Origin: Bacteroidia bacterium
Lineage (GTDB): Bacteria; Bacteroidota; Bacteroidia; Flavobacteriales; Flavobacteriaceae
Assembly: GCA_030428705.1 (NCBI GenBank)
Contig: JAUIDI010000007.1
Location: 62,001 to 126,000 of the forward strand
DNA: 64,000 bases
Reading direction: 5' to 3'
Made by a program: the position numbers and the translations under genes. The notes beneath the pieces are model-generated. The model was not told where the DNA came from and did no database searches. It saw nothing but the letters and a program-made list of their open reading frames with translations. Of this stretch, positions 44,373-54,696 are shown piece after piece. Position 1 is the stretch's first letter. Each line of letters starts with the position of its first letter.

Positions 44373-45461
44373 CTATAAATTTTTGGTCAAAGATTTCACT
44401 GTCTTGTTCTCGGCCAAGAATTCCTTTAAAATAACTTTTATGGCGGTATATCCAGGTACGGCGACTATCATTCCGACCACCCCGAAAAGTAATCCTGCAA
44501 TAATTATGACCAAAAAGATTTCCAAAGGATGCGATTTAACGCTATTCGAAAATATGAAGGGCTGGGAAAAGAAATTATCTACCAACTGACCAACCATTAG
44601 ACCTATAAGAACATAACCGGTTTTCGGAAGAATGACAGTACTAAAATCAGCCCCTAAATTACTTGTCATGGTGAGGACGACCATTAGTACACCACCGATA
44701 ATCGGACCGACATAGGGAATGATATTGAAAAGGGCACATAGAAAGGCGATTACGATGGCATTTTCAATACCGACAATGAACAATACAATTGTATAGATTA
44801 CAAAAAGTATCAATATTTGAAGGAGAAGGCCAACAAAATATCGGGATAGAAGATTGTTGATCTTATCTATCGATTTTACAGTTCGGGTTTCGTTGCGGTC
44901 GGGTACAAATGCCAAAATACCACTTTGGAAAAGTTTGCTGTCCTTTAAAAAGAAGAAGGAAATAAAAAGGACTGAAAAAAGACCAATGCTTAAATCCCCT
45001 AAAGTTCCTAGGATCGAATTCAGAAAATTGGGAATAAATCGAAAGTCCAAATTCGCAAAAATCTTTGACTCCTTGACACTTTGCTCAATGTCATTAGGGC
45101 TTAGCCCCATAAAACTGGTTATTTCGCGATATAGATTTTCAACTTTATACTGTAGGTCGTCTATATCAAGTAATGAAAGATTTCTACCTTGTTCGGTTAG
45201 CAATGGTACAAAAAGAGCTATGATTCCTGCAAAAATTCCGACCATGAGCAATATGGTCAGTACTACTGCCAAAGTGTTCGGAAATTTCAATTTCCTTCTT
45301 AAAAAAAGGACTACCGGCCTACCGATAAGTGCCACTACGGCCGCAATCGCCAAATAGGCCAAGACGGATCGGATCTTATAAAAAAAGAAGAGCAATAGGG
45401 CAATGCCCACGACAATTGCCAATGCCCTTAAAATACCCCTTGAAATAATCTTTGCCGTCAT
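44373..45461 (-). CDS. AI-2E family transporter (TqsA/PerM-like)
   Basis: Inner-membrane protein of 362 residues with about eight hydrophobic segments and a large soluble loop in the first half, as in PF01594. The typical features are the opening hydrophobic pairs, GLLLQILILFVIYTIVLFIVG, the IPYVGPIIGG motif and the VDNFFSQPFIFSNSVKSHPL signature near the C-terminus. Some relatives export AI-2, while others act as Na+(Li+)/H+ antiporters, so the substrate is open. It starts 3 bp after the DUF4159 stop. Confidence 0.9.
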   Translation of the reverse strand: MTAKIISRGILRALAIVVGIALLLFFFYKIRSVLAYLAIAAVVALIGRPVVLFLRRKLKFPNTLAVVLTILLMVGIFAGIIALFVPLLTEQGRNLSLLDIDDLQYKVENLYREITSFMGLSPNDIEQSVKESKIFANLDFRFIPNFLNSILGTLGDLSIGLFSVLFISFFFLKDSKLFQSGILAFVPDRNETRTVKSIDKINNLLSRYFVGLLLQILILFVIYTIVLFIVGIENAIVIAFLCALFNIIPYVGPIIGGVLMVVLTMTSNLGADFSTVILPKTGYVLIGLMVGQLVDNFFSQPFIFSNSVKSHPLEIFLVIIIAGLLFGVVGMIVAVPGYTAIKVILKEFLAENKTVKSLTKNL

Positions 45462-45464
45462 TGA

Positions 45465-46115
45465 TTAATTCTTGAAAACATAAGAAACGATGTTGGCACC
45501 CATTTTAAGGGCTTTTTCCCGTACTTCGGGAGGGTCGTTGTGAACCATTGGATCTTCCCAGCCGTCACCGAGGTCGGCTTCAAAAGTAAACAAAAGAACC
45601 AATCGATTTTCATGGAAAATTCCGAATGCCTGTGGACGCTTTCCATCGTGCTCATGTATTTTCGGCAAACCTTGGGCAAAATCATATTCTTGCCTAAAAA
45701 TTGGATGGTCGGATCCCAATTCCACCAAATCGGTATTCGGAAATACCTTGCCAAGTTCTTTGCGCAAGTAAGGTTCCATTCCATAATTGTCGTCAATGTG
45801 CAAGAATCCGCCGGCCATCAGATAGGTACGCAGGTTTTCGGCCTCTTCGTTGGAAAACACAACATTACCATGCCCCGTCATGTGTAAAAAAGGGTATTGA
45901 AATATGTTTATGTTGCCTACTTCAACTGTACCCGGCTTTTCATTGAGTTTGGTTCCAATATTGTCGTTGCAAAAACGTATAAGGTTAGGAAGGGCGGTCG
46001 GGTTGGAATACCAATCACCGCCTCCATTATATTTTAAAATGGCGATTTCTTGTGAAAAAGAAGGTATCGTAACATGCAATAAAAAAAGGAAACCTATCAA
46101 TTTGAAATAGTTCAT
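45465..46115 (-). CDS. DUF4159 domain-containing exported protein
   Basis: Conserved protein of 216 residues with an N-terminal signal peptide ending near IPSFSQ. The core contains FLHIDDNYG and PIFRQEYDFAQGLPKIHEHDG, characteristic of DUF4159, which has a glutamine amidotransferase-like fold but no confirmed activity. Pattern GHGNVVFSNEEAENLRTYL precedes these. The gene lies 12 bp after rsmE and 3 bp before the AI-2E gene. Function unknown; expected in the periplasm. Confidence 0.85.
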   Translation of the reverse strand: MNYFKLIGFLFLLHVTIPSFSQEIAILKYNGGGDWYSNPTALPNLIRFCNDNIGTKLNEKPGTVEVGNINIFQYPFLHMTGHGNVVFSNEEAENLRTYLMAGGFLHIDDNYGMEPYLRKELGKVFPNTDLVELGSDHPIFRQEYDFAQGLPKIHEHDGKRPQAFGIFHENRLVLLFTFEADLGDGWEDPMVHNDPPEVREKALKMGANIVSYVFKN

Positions 46116-46127
46116 AAGGTCGATATT

Positions 46128-46835
46128 TTATCCGTTGTTTACCATTGTTACTATCGTGCAGGCGACCAGCGCCGCTGTTTCCGTACGCAATCTATTTTCG
46201 CCCAACGAAATCGGCTTAAAACCATTTGCGTAGGCCTTATCGATTTCATTGCGTGAAAAATCGCCTTCAGGACCGATAAGTATGGTTACATCTGTGTCCG
46301 GGGCAACCCTTCTTTTAAGATCCAATTTCTCTTCTACTTCACAATGGGCTATAAAAAGGAGGCCGGGCGGTTCATTTGTCAAGAATTTATTGTATGAAAC
46401 CGGTGCGTTAACCTTTGGCAGATAGGTTTGCAAAGATTGCTTCATCGCAGCCTGCACCACTTTTTGCATACGCTCATGTTTCACGATCTTTCGCTCAGAT
46501 CTTTCGCAGATAATAGGTGTAATCTCATTAACCCCTATTTCAGTGGCCTTTTCCAAAAACCATTCGAACCGATCTTGGCTTTTGGTCGGTGCCACGGCCA
46601 TGTGAAACCAATACATTTTGCGATGCCTTTTTTCGGTATCCGTAATTTCGGCCTTACATTTCTTTGGATGAGCAATTAGGATACGAGCCTTGTAGAGATA
46701 TCCTTTTCCATTGGTTATGTAAAGAATGTCACCTTCTTTTTTCCGTAGAACCTTGACTATGTGATTACTCTCAACAGTGTCAAAAACGAACTGTGAGACA
46801 CTATTGTCCAAAGTTGGATTGTAAAAGAGTTGCAT
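46128..46835 (-). CDS. rsmE: 16S rRNA (uracil-1498-N3)-methyltransferase
   Basis: Methylates N3 of U1498 in 16S rRNA, using a SPOUT-fold knotted SAM site. The N-terminal PUA-like region opens with MQLFYNPTL and HIVKVLRKKEGD. The SPOUT domain includes KSQDRFEWFLEKATEIGV, and the C-terminal knot shows ILIGPEGDFSRNEID and ISLGENRLRTETAA, hallmark RsmE motifs. I start at ATG 46835, which directly begins the conserved region; a TTG at 46844 would add three residues. Length of 235 residues is normal. Confidence 0.95.
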   Translation of the reverse strand: MQLFYNPTLDNSVSQFVFDTVESNHIVKVLRKKEGDILYITNGKGYLYKARILIAHPKKCKAEITDTEKRHRKMYWFHMAVAPTKSQDRFEWFLEKATEIGVNEITPIICERSERKIVKHERMQKVVQAAMKQSLQTYLPKVNAPVSYNKFLTNEPPGLLFIAHCEVEEKLDLKRRVAPDTDVTILIGPEGDFSRNEIDKAYANGFKPISLGENRLRTETAALVACTIVTMVNNG

Positions 46836-46892
46836 ATCTCTCAAAAATAGGAATTAATTCTTCCTTGGACTATAAAGAAATATAACTTCTGG

Positions 46893-47918
46893 TTAAATCG
46901 AATATCGAGCTTTTGCCAAAACGGATTGCTCCGCGAAAAGCCCTTTCCTATATTTCAGGTATCCCACAATACCTATCATAGCGGCATTATCGGTACAATA
47001 TTCAAATTTTGGAATAAAGGTCGTCCATCCATAATCCGTTTCGCTAATTTTTAGCGCCTGTCTGATACCGGAATTTGCGGAAACACCACCACCTATCGCG
47101 ATGGTTTTAATTCCTGTTTCTTTCACCGCTTTGTTCAGTTTGGCCATCAGTATTTCTACGATGGTATATTGGATCGATGCACAAATATCGTTGAGATTCT
47201 CATTGATAAAATCGGGGTTGTCGCCGGTCTCTTTTTGTATGAAATATAGAATACTGGTCTTCAAACCGCTAAAACTAAAATTCAGACCATCGACCTTTGG
47301 TTTCGGAAACTTAAATTTCCTAGGGTTGCCGAGTTGTGCGTATTTATCCAGTAAAGGTCCCCCAGGGTATGGCAGGCCCAATAATTTTGCACTTTTGTCG
47401 AATGCTTCGCCGACAGCATCGTCAAGGGTTTCTCCTTGAACCTCCATATTGAAAAAGTCCCTTACCAGTACGATCTGTGTATGTCCACCGCTGATGGTCA
47501 TGGCCAAAAAAGGAAACTGGGGAATCTTGGCATTTTCTTCATTGATAAAATGGGCTAAAATATGTGCTTGCATGTGATTGACTTCGATCAACGGGATATT
47601 CAGACCAAGGGCTAACGATTTGGCAAATGAGGTGCCTACCAGCAAAGACCCCATAAGCCCCGGTCCCCTCGTAAATGCTATGGCAGATAATTGTTTTTTG
47701 TCGATATTTGCCCTAGTCAATGCTTGGTGTACTACAGGAACAATATTTTGCTGGTGGGCCCTTGAGGCAAGTTCGGGTACAACGCCCCCATATTCCTCAT
47801 GTATTTTTTGGGTAGCGACCACATTGCTGAGCACTTTGTCATTGCATAACACCGCGGCCGAAGTGTCATCACATGATGATTCTATGGCAAGCACGTAAAT
47901 TGGTTTAGAATCTATCAT
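46893..47918 (-). CDS. tsaD: tRNA N6-adenosine threonylcarbamoyltransferase
   Basis: Transfers threonylcarbamoyl to A37 of ANN-decoding tRNAs in the cytoplasm, with TsaB/TsaE partners not found here. The ASKHA fold shows LAIESSCDDTSAAV, the metal-binding HMQAHILAHF, SGGHTQIV, GEAFDKSAKLLGLPYPGG and the late GGGVSANSGIR. I choose ATG 47918 (MIDSKPIYV), because the longer option from 47954 would translate through the -7 box at 47941-47948. First gene of a five-gene minus-strand run. Confidence 0.96.
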   Translation of the reverse strand: MIDSKPIYVLAIESSCDDTSAAVLCNDKVLSNVVATQKIHEEYGGVVPELASRAHQQNIVPVVHQALTRANIDKKQLSAIAFTRGPGLMGSLLVGTSFAKSLALGLNIPLIEVNHMQAHILAHFINEENAKIPQFPFLAMTISGGHTQIVLVRDFFNMEVQGETLDDAVGEAFDKSAKLLGLPYPGGPLLDKYAQLGNPRKFKFPKPKVDGLNFSFSGLKTSILYFIQKETGDNPDFINENLNDICASIQYTIVEILMAKLNKAVKETGIKTIAIGGGVSANSGIRQALKISETDYGWTTFIPKFEYCTDNAAMIGIVGYLKYRKGLFAEQSVLAKARYSI

Positions 47919-47940
47919 GTTTGGAACAAAAATTGGAGTA

Positions 47941-47967
47941 CAAAGGTAAAACATAAAGCCCTATCAA
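47941..47967 (-). promoter_or_regulatory. Putative tsaD promoter
   Basis: TACCTTTG on the minus strand (plus 47941-47948) fits TAnnTTTG; TTG (plus CAA 47965-47967) is 16 bp upstream. It lies 22 bp from the tsaD ATG and supports the shorter tsaD start. Confidence 0.55.
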
Positions 47968-47983
47968 AAAACTCAGAAAAATA

Positions 47984-50900
47984 CTGGTCAGAACGCTTTT
48001 GGTGTTTTTGCTGCTCTGCGTTTTGGGCACGTTGATTCTTTCACTCCCTGCCGTTCAGACCCGATTTGCCAAATACGCCACGAATCGTATCAATACGGAG
48101 TTCGGTACGAACATCAATATCGACAGGTTAAGGGTTTCCCTTATTTCTTGGGATACGGCTATTGAGGATATTTATATTGCCGATTACCAACAAGACACAC
48201 TTTTTCATATCGATAGGTTGACCACTTCTATTTTGAACCTTAAAAATCTAAAGGAAGGAAAGTTGGAGTTCGGTGCCATTGAAATCGATAAACTTGTATT
48301 CAATCTAAAGGATTATAGCGATAGCTTGAGCACGAACCTCGAAGTTTTTATCGACAAGTTGGATGACGGCAAACCTAGAAAGCCTGGTACGCCACCTTTC
48401 TTTTTTTCTTCCTCCGATATTGAAGTTGCCAATAGTGTTTTTAGGTACACGGACGAAAACCTGGACAATGCGGAAATTTTGGATTTTAAGAACCTCGCCA
48501 TCTCCGCAACCGATTTTCAAATACTGGGTCCCGAAGTGAATGCCGACATTGCAGAAATGGCATTTATAAGTGGCCGTGGTATCGAGGTGCGACAATTGGC
48601 CACTCGTTTCAAATATACAAAGGAGCAAATGCGATTCGATTCATTGGCCATCAAAACACCTGAATCCGATTTGAAGGGAAATTTGGTTTTTGATTACGAT
48701 CGCGAAGATTTTAAGGATTTCTTGAACAAAGTCAGAATCACCGCTGATTTTGAGGAATCCACCGTCGCTTTTGACGAAATAAATTTGCTTTATGATGAAT
48801 TTGGAAAGGGAAAGAAAGTGGCTTTCTCAACCCAGATGGAAGGTGTTTTGAACGACCTGAATACCAATGACCTTTTTTTACTTTCCGATAACACGGGTAT
48901 TCGGGGTGATTTCAATTTCAAGAACCTTTTTGCAAAAGAAGATCCGTTTATAATGGAGGCCCAAATGAAAAACGTGACCTCAAGTTATTATGAGCTACGT
49001 TCGTTATTGCCCAATATCTTGGGTAAGGCACTCCCATCAACGTTTCAAAAATTAGGTCAATTCACCATTCGGGGCGATGCCGTCGTTACCGAAACATCGG
49101 TCGATGCCAAGGCCAATTTGAATACTGCATTGGGCAACAGCTATTTCGACTTGAACATCTCGAATTTCAATCATATCGATGATGCGGAATATAAAGGTTT
49201 TCTTTCGCTGATAGATTTTGATCTGGGAAGTTTGGTAGAAAATCGAAGATTGGGAAGGACAACTTTGGATTTTAACGTCGAAGGAAAGGGTTTTGTACAA
49301 CAAAGCCTGAATACCGAGGTCATTGGGGAAGTCTATTCCGTGAACTTCAATAACTATGAGTATAAAGATGTTAAAGTATCGGGAATATTAAAAGAACAAT
49401 TGTTCGATGGCACCTTGGTCAGCAACGATGAAAATCTAAAATTCACCTTTAAAGGATTGGCCGATTTCGCTAGGGACCGTAACGACTTTAATTTTATAGC
49501 ATCGGTAGATTATGCCGATCTTAAAAGATTGAACTTCATAAACGACAGCGTGTCGATTTTCAAGGGAAATGTCAATATGAATGTTTCGGGAAATACCCTT
49601 GACAATTTGGCCGGAGACATCAAGTTCACGAAAACCATTTTTGAGAACAAGAACGATACATATTACTTCGAAGATTTTCAGGTATCGTCGACATTCGAAA
49701 ATGATTCGATACGTACCATAGACATTAACTCTCCCGATATTATTACGGGGTACATGAAAGGAAATTTCAAGGTCAAGGAACTGGGTAAGCTAGTCCAGAA
49801 TTCGTTGGGGAGCATTTATACGAATTACAGACCGTTTGAAATTTCCGATGGTCAGACACTCGCATTCAATTTTAAGATATATAACAAAATCGTTGATGTG
49901 TTTTTTCCTGAGGTAAAGTTTGACCCCAACACCTTTATTCGTGGCAATATCATAGCCGATGAAGGTGATTTCAAACTGAATTTCAAATCACCCAGTATAG
50001 AGGCTTACGGTAATTCGGCAGATAGCATTGAGGTGCGGGTAGATAATAAAAACCCGCTTTACAATACCTTCGTTTCTGTAGGTGACATGAAGACCAAATA
50101 TTATGACGTAAAAGACTTTCAATTGATCAACACCACTTTAAAGGATACGTTATTCTTTAGAACGGAATTCAAAGGAGGTAGTGCGCTCAATGATAGCTAT
50201 AACATCAATTTTTATCACACATTTAATGCGGAAAACAAGTCGGTAATAGGACTTAAAAAATCGGATGTAAGTTTTAAGGGGAATACATGGGTGCTCAACA
50301 AAGACGGTAATAATCACAATAAGGTGATCGTGAACCGAACCTTGGACAGTATTACAATCGAGGAAATCGTCATGAACAATAACGTTCAAGAACAGATTCG
50401 GTTGAACGGGCAGTTGGCGGATTCTACCTTTAAAGACCTTCAATTGCAGTTTAAGATAGTTTCGTTGAATAAGATTACGCCAGCCATTGATAGTTTGAAA
50501 TTGCAAGGAGAAGTGAACGGAACCCTCAATATTTTTCAAAAAGATGGAGTGTATCTTCCCTCTTCGAATTTGGCAGTCGAAGATTTTTCCATTAACGACA
50601 TGCGAATGGGTGATTTGACCATTGGTATTGCTGGAAATCGTGACCTTACAGAGTTTATAGTGAATGCCCAGATTACCGAAGCCGGAAAGGAAAAATTCGG
50701 GGTAGCCGGTAAGATTTTGAACCAAGGGGAAGAACCCGAAGCGGATCTTTTGGCCAATTTTGCCGATTTTGACCTAGAACCTTTTAGCCCCTTGGGAGAA
50801 GGTGTCATATCGAATATTCGTGGTGACCTCAACGGAAATGCGAGGTTAAAGGGCAATATTAAAAACCCTGATTTTAGTGGTATTCTTACACTTGACAATG

Positions 50901-52426
50901 CAGGTCTGGGTGTGCCATACCTTAACGTGGACTATAGTTTTGCACCAAATTCGAGGGTCAATCTAAAAAATCAATCTTTTGAGTTTGTCAATATCAATCT
51001 AACTGATGTTGTGTACAACACCAAGGCGACTTTAGACGGCACGATTACCCATTCCTTTTTTGAAGATTGGACCTTGAACCTGAATATTGATACAAAAGGA
51101 AATCGTTTGTTGATTTTAAATACGGAATTCGATGAAGAAGAGTTATACTATGGTACCGGATTTTTGAGGGGAAAAGGACGGATATTTGGTTCGACCAAGG
51201 CTTTGAACATTGTGGTTGACGGTGAAACTGCGCGCGGCACTTCCTTGAAAATTCCGTTAAGCGATGTGGCTACGGTCGGCGATTATTCCTTTATAAACTT
51301 CATAGAAAAAAATGATGTCAAGACCATAGAGGAGCAACGGACGCTTGACGATGTCGAAGGTCTTGAACTTGAGTTCAACCTTGATATAACGCCCGAGGCC
51401 GAGGTGCAGATCGTAACCGATAGAAAAACGGGAAGCAATCTAAAAGGCACTGGCATTGGATTGATGAACATGAGGATAAATACTAGGGACCGATTTGAAA
51501 TGAATGGTGAATTCGCTGTGGTAACAGGAGAGTTCAATTATAAATTCGGCAATATCATCAATAAAACATTTACCGTTGAACCAGGTGGAAGTATTTATTG
51601 GTTGGGAGATCCCTTGAAGGCCCAATTGAATATGAAGGCAGTGTATTCTTTGAACGCCAATCCTGCACCCTTGCTTGAAAATACAGGCTACAACAGAAGA
51701 ATTGCTACCGATGTCGTCATTAACCTGACCAATGAGCTTGAAAATCCTGATATTCAGTTTGATATCGAATTCCCGGGTACAAACTCCATCGTACAGACCG
51801 AATTGGAATATCGATTGCAAGACCCTGAAATAGTTGAGAAGAATGCTATTTTTCTATTGGCTCAAGGGTCGTTTGTAAATGACCAGAATGGTTTGAACGC
51901 CCAAGCGGTAACCGGTAATTTGATCCAATCGGCATCCAGTATCCTGAATCAAGTATTGGGGGGTAACAACGATAAGTTCAATCTCGGTATTTCATATGAA
52001 CAAGGTAGTAATTATCTCGCTGATTTCGAGACCGATGACAGACTCGGGGTTACTGTTTCAACACAGATTAGCGACCGAATCCTATTGAATGGAAAGGTTG
52101 GTGTTCCCGTGGGAGGGGCAAGCGAAACCGTGATAGCCGGCGATTTTGAGGTACAGGTTTTATTGAACGAAGAAGGTACCTTGAGTATGAAGTTCTTTAG
52201 CAGGGAAAGTGAGATTCAAGAATATTTGGCCGACCGTCAGGGCTCGACTCAGGGTACCGGACTTTCCTATGATGTCGACTTCAATAGCTTTAAAGAATTA
52301 TGGAACAAGGTTTTCGGCAAAAAGAATGAAGAAAAAGACGAACTGCCCTTGCCGCAAGGTGAGCCATCGTCCGTTATGGGTAAGGACAGTCTTTTACGTT
52401 TCTATGAAAAGTCCAAAGGACTTTGA
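47984..52426 (+). CDS. TamB-like translocation and assembly module protein
   Basis: Very large single-pass envelope protein (about 1,480 residues) of the AsmA/TamB group, believed to span the periplasm as a lipid-conducting or outer-membrane-assembly beta-groove. The N-terminus has a membrane anchor (VFLLLCVLGTLILSLPAVQT), then RFAKYATNRINTEFGTNINIDRL, typical of the family start. The middle is beta-rich. The C-terminal DUF490 domain includes GEFNYKFGNIINKTFTVEPG and LNMKAVYSLNANPAPLLENT. No ATG is in frame before the anchor: the reading frame is open from 47957, and candidate starts are CTG 47984, TTG 47999 and GTG 48002. The basic stretch KKLRKILVRTLL upstream looks coding. Confidence 0.9.
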   Translation: MVRTLLVFLLLCVLGTLILSLPAVQTRFAKYATNRINTEFGTNINIDRLRVSLISWDTAIEDIYIADYQQDTLFHIDRLTTSILNLKNLKEGKLEFGAIEIDKLVFNLKDYSDSLSTNLEVFIDKLDDGKPRKPGTPPFFFSSSDIEVANSVFRYTDENLDNAEILDFKNLAISATDFQILGPEVNADIAEMAFISGRGIEVRQLATRFKYTKEQMRFDSLAIKTPESDLKGNLVFDYDREDFKDFLNKVRITADFEESTVAFDEINLLYDEFGKGKKVAFSTQMEGVLNDLNTNDLFLLSDNTGIRGDFNFKNLFAKEDPFIMEAQMKNVTSSYYELRSLLPNILGKALPSTFQKLGQFTIRGDAVVTETSVDAKANLNTALGNSYFDLNISNFNHIDDAEYKGFLSLIDFDLGSLVENRRLGRTTLDFNVEGKGFVQQSLNTEVIGEVYSVNFNNYEYKDVKVSGILKEQLFDGTLVSNDENLKFTFKGLADFARDRNDFNFIASVDYADLKRLNFINDSVSIFKGNVNMNVSGNTLDNLAGDIKFTKTIFENKNDTYYFEDFQVSSTFENDSIRTIDINSPDIITGYMKGNFKVKELGKLVQNSLGSIYTNYRPFEISDGQTLAFNFKIYNKIVDVFFPEVKFDPNTFIRGNIIADEGDFKLNFKSPSIEAYGNSADSIEVRVDNKNPLYNTFVSVGDMKTKYYDVKDFQLINTTLKDTLFFRTEFKGGSALNDSYNINFYHTFNAENKSVIGLKKSDVSFKGNTWVLNKDGNNHNKVIVNRTLDSITIEEIVMNNNVQEQIRLNGQLADSTFKDLQLQFKIVSLNKITPAIDSLKLQGEVNGTLNIFQKDGVYLPSSNLAVEDFSINDMRMGDLTIGIAGNRDLTEFIVNAQITEAGKEKFGVAGKILNQGEEPEADLLANFADFDLEPFSPLGEGVISNIRGDLNGNARLKGNIKNPDFSGILTLDNAGLGVPYLNVDYSFAPNSRVNLKNQSFEFVNINLTDVVYNTKATLDGTITHSFFEDWTLNLNIDTKGNRLLILNTEFDEEELYYGTGFLRGKGRIFGSTKALNIVVDGETARGTSLKIPLSDVATVGDYSFINFIEKNDVKTIEEQRTLDDVEGLELEFNLDITPEAEVQIVTDRKTGSNLKGTGIGLMNMRINTRDRFEMNGEFAVVTGEFNYKFGNIINKTFTVEPGGSIYWLGDPLKAQLNMKAVYSLNANPAPLLENTGYNRRIATDVVINLTNELENPDIQFDIEFPGTNSIVQTELEYRLQDPEIVEKNAIFLLAQGSFVNDQNGLNAQAVTGNLIQSASSILNQVLGGNNDKFNLGISYEQGSNYLADFETDDRLGVTVSTQISDRILLNGKVGVPVGGASETVIAGDFEVQVLLNEEGTLSMKFFSRESEIQEYLADRQGSTQGTGLSYDVDFNSFKELWNKVFGKKNEEKDELPLPQGEPSSVMGKDSLLRFYEKSKGL

Positions 52427-52571
52427 TTTTTTGGAACGAAAAAACAATATTTTGTTAGGATCTTCCGTGCTCCGACCATAAATTCCCAACGAAATCGTTT
52501 GAGGCCTGATTATAGATGATATTATGCCATCAATAATGGGTTCAAGAGTTCTATTATTCGAATTAGTTTGT

Positions 52572-52579
52572 TAATTTTG
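52572..52579 (+). promoter_or_regulatory. Putative -7 element for pfkA-gapA
   Basis: TAATTTTG matches TAnnTTTG and lies 17 bp before the pfkA ATG, giving a short leader. The -33 position has TTC (52549-52551, 20-bp spacing) rather than TTG. The remainder of the 170-bp gap 52427-52596 shows no other clear signal. Confidence 0.5.
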
Positions 52580-52596
52580 CTAGCTTAAAATTTTCG

Positions 52597-53583
52597 ATGG
52601 CTTCAACGATTAAAAAGATAGGTGTATTTACTTCTGGTGGTGACTCTCCAGGGATGAATGCGGCCATACGCTCCGTGGTTCGTACCTGTGCCTATATGAA
52701 AGTGGACTGTGTCGGTATATTCAGAGGATATCAAGGCATGATTGAAGGCGATTTCAAGCCTATGGACGCTAGGAGTGTGAACAATATAATCAATAAAGGG
52801 GGTACCATTTTAAAATCTGCCCGTTGCGATGATTTCAGAACTCCTGAAGGAAGAAAAATAGCGTACGAGCAACTTAAGGCGGAAGGAATCGATGCCTTGG
52901 TGGTCATTGGGGGCGATGGTAGTTTTACGGGCGCAATGATTTTCAATAGGGAATATGGTTTTCCGATGATCGGAATTCCCGGCACGATCGATAATGATAT
53001 TTTCGGCACCTCTTTTACCTTAGGTTTTGATACTGCGTTGAACACGGTCGTTGATTGCATTGATAAAATAAGGGATACCGCTAGTTCCCATAATAGACTT
53101 TTCTTTGTTGAGGTCATGGGCCGTGATGTTGGTCATATCGCCTTGAATGCGGGTGTTGGGGCCGGTGCCGAGGAAATACTGATTCCCGAAGAGGATAGGG
53201 GGCTCGACCGTCTTCTTGAGTCGTTGAAACGAAGTAAGCAATCGGGAAAATCATCAAGTATCGTTATTGTGGCCGAAGGCGACAAAACAGGTAAGAATGT
53301 ATTTGAGCTTAAGGAATACGTCGAGGAACACTTGCCCATTTATGATGTACGGGTCTCCGTATTGGGCCATATGCAGCGTGGGGGCGCTCCTTCGTGCTAC
53401 GATAGGGTATTGGCCAGTAGAATGGGTGTTAAAGCCGTCGAGGCGCTATTGGAAGGTAGAACGAACCTCATGGTAGGTGTTCGTGACAACAAACTCATCT
53501 TGACGCCAATTGACAAGGCGATCAAGGGTACATCGAAAATGGACAAAGAACTTATTAGGGTCTCTGAAATAATGACAACATAA
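52597..53583 (+). CDS. pfkA: ATP-dependent 6-phosphofructokinase
   Basis: Phosphorylates fructose-6-phosphate to fructose-1,6-bisphosphate in glycolysis. The signature TSGGDSPGMNAAIRSVVR is at 12-29. GGDGSFTGA is the ATP/Mg site, and PGTIDNDIFGTSFTLGFDTA holds the catalytic Asp. VLGHMQRGGAPSCYDRVLA is the conserved substrate/effector region. Length of 328 residues equals typical bacterial PfkA. It is 21 bp upstream of gapA and probably cotranscribed, ending at a hairpin terminator. Confidence 0.97.
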   Translation: MASTIKKIGVFTSGGDSPGMNAAIRSVVRTCAYMKVDCVGIFRGYQGMIEGDFKPMDARSVNNIINKGGTILKSARCDDFRTPEGRKIAYEQLKAEGIDALVVIGGDGSFTGAMIFNREYGFPMIGIPGTIDNDIFGTSFTLGFDTALNTVVDCIDKIRDTASSHNRLFFVEVMGRDVGHIALNAGVGAGAEEILIPEEDRGLDRLLESLKRSKQSGKSSSIVIVAEGDKTGKNVFELKEYVEEHLPIYDVRVSVLGHMQRGGAPSCYDRVLASRMGVKAVEALLEGRTNLMVGVRDNKLILTPIDKAIKGTSKMDKELIRVSEIMTT

Positions 53584-53589
53584 TTTTAA

Positions 53590-54606
<1,017 letters not shown>

Positions 54607-54627
54607 AAAAATCAAAATGCAAAGATG

Positions 54628-54684
54628 GTTTTCCTTAAGCTCCGTCATTTTATCCGTTAATGATGGCTTAAGGAAAACTTTTTT
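54628..54684 (+). terminator. Long hairpin terminator between gapA and the GlcNAc kinase
   Basis: GTTTTCCTTAAGC (54628-54640) pairs with GCTTAAGGAAAAC (54666-54678); an inner CCGTCATT/AATGATGG helix extends the stem. TTTTTT follows at 54679-54684. It would end the pfkA-gapA transcript. Only 12 bp separate the T-tract from the next ATG. Confidence 0.88.
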
Positions 54685-54696
54685 AAGTATAGGCTT

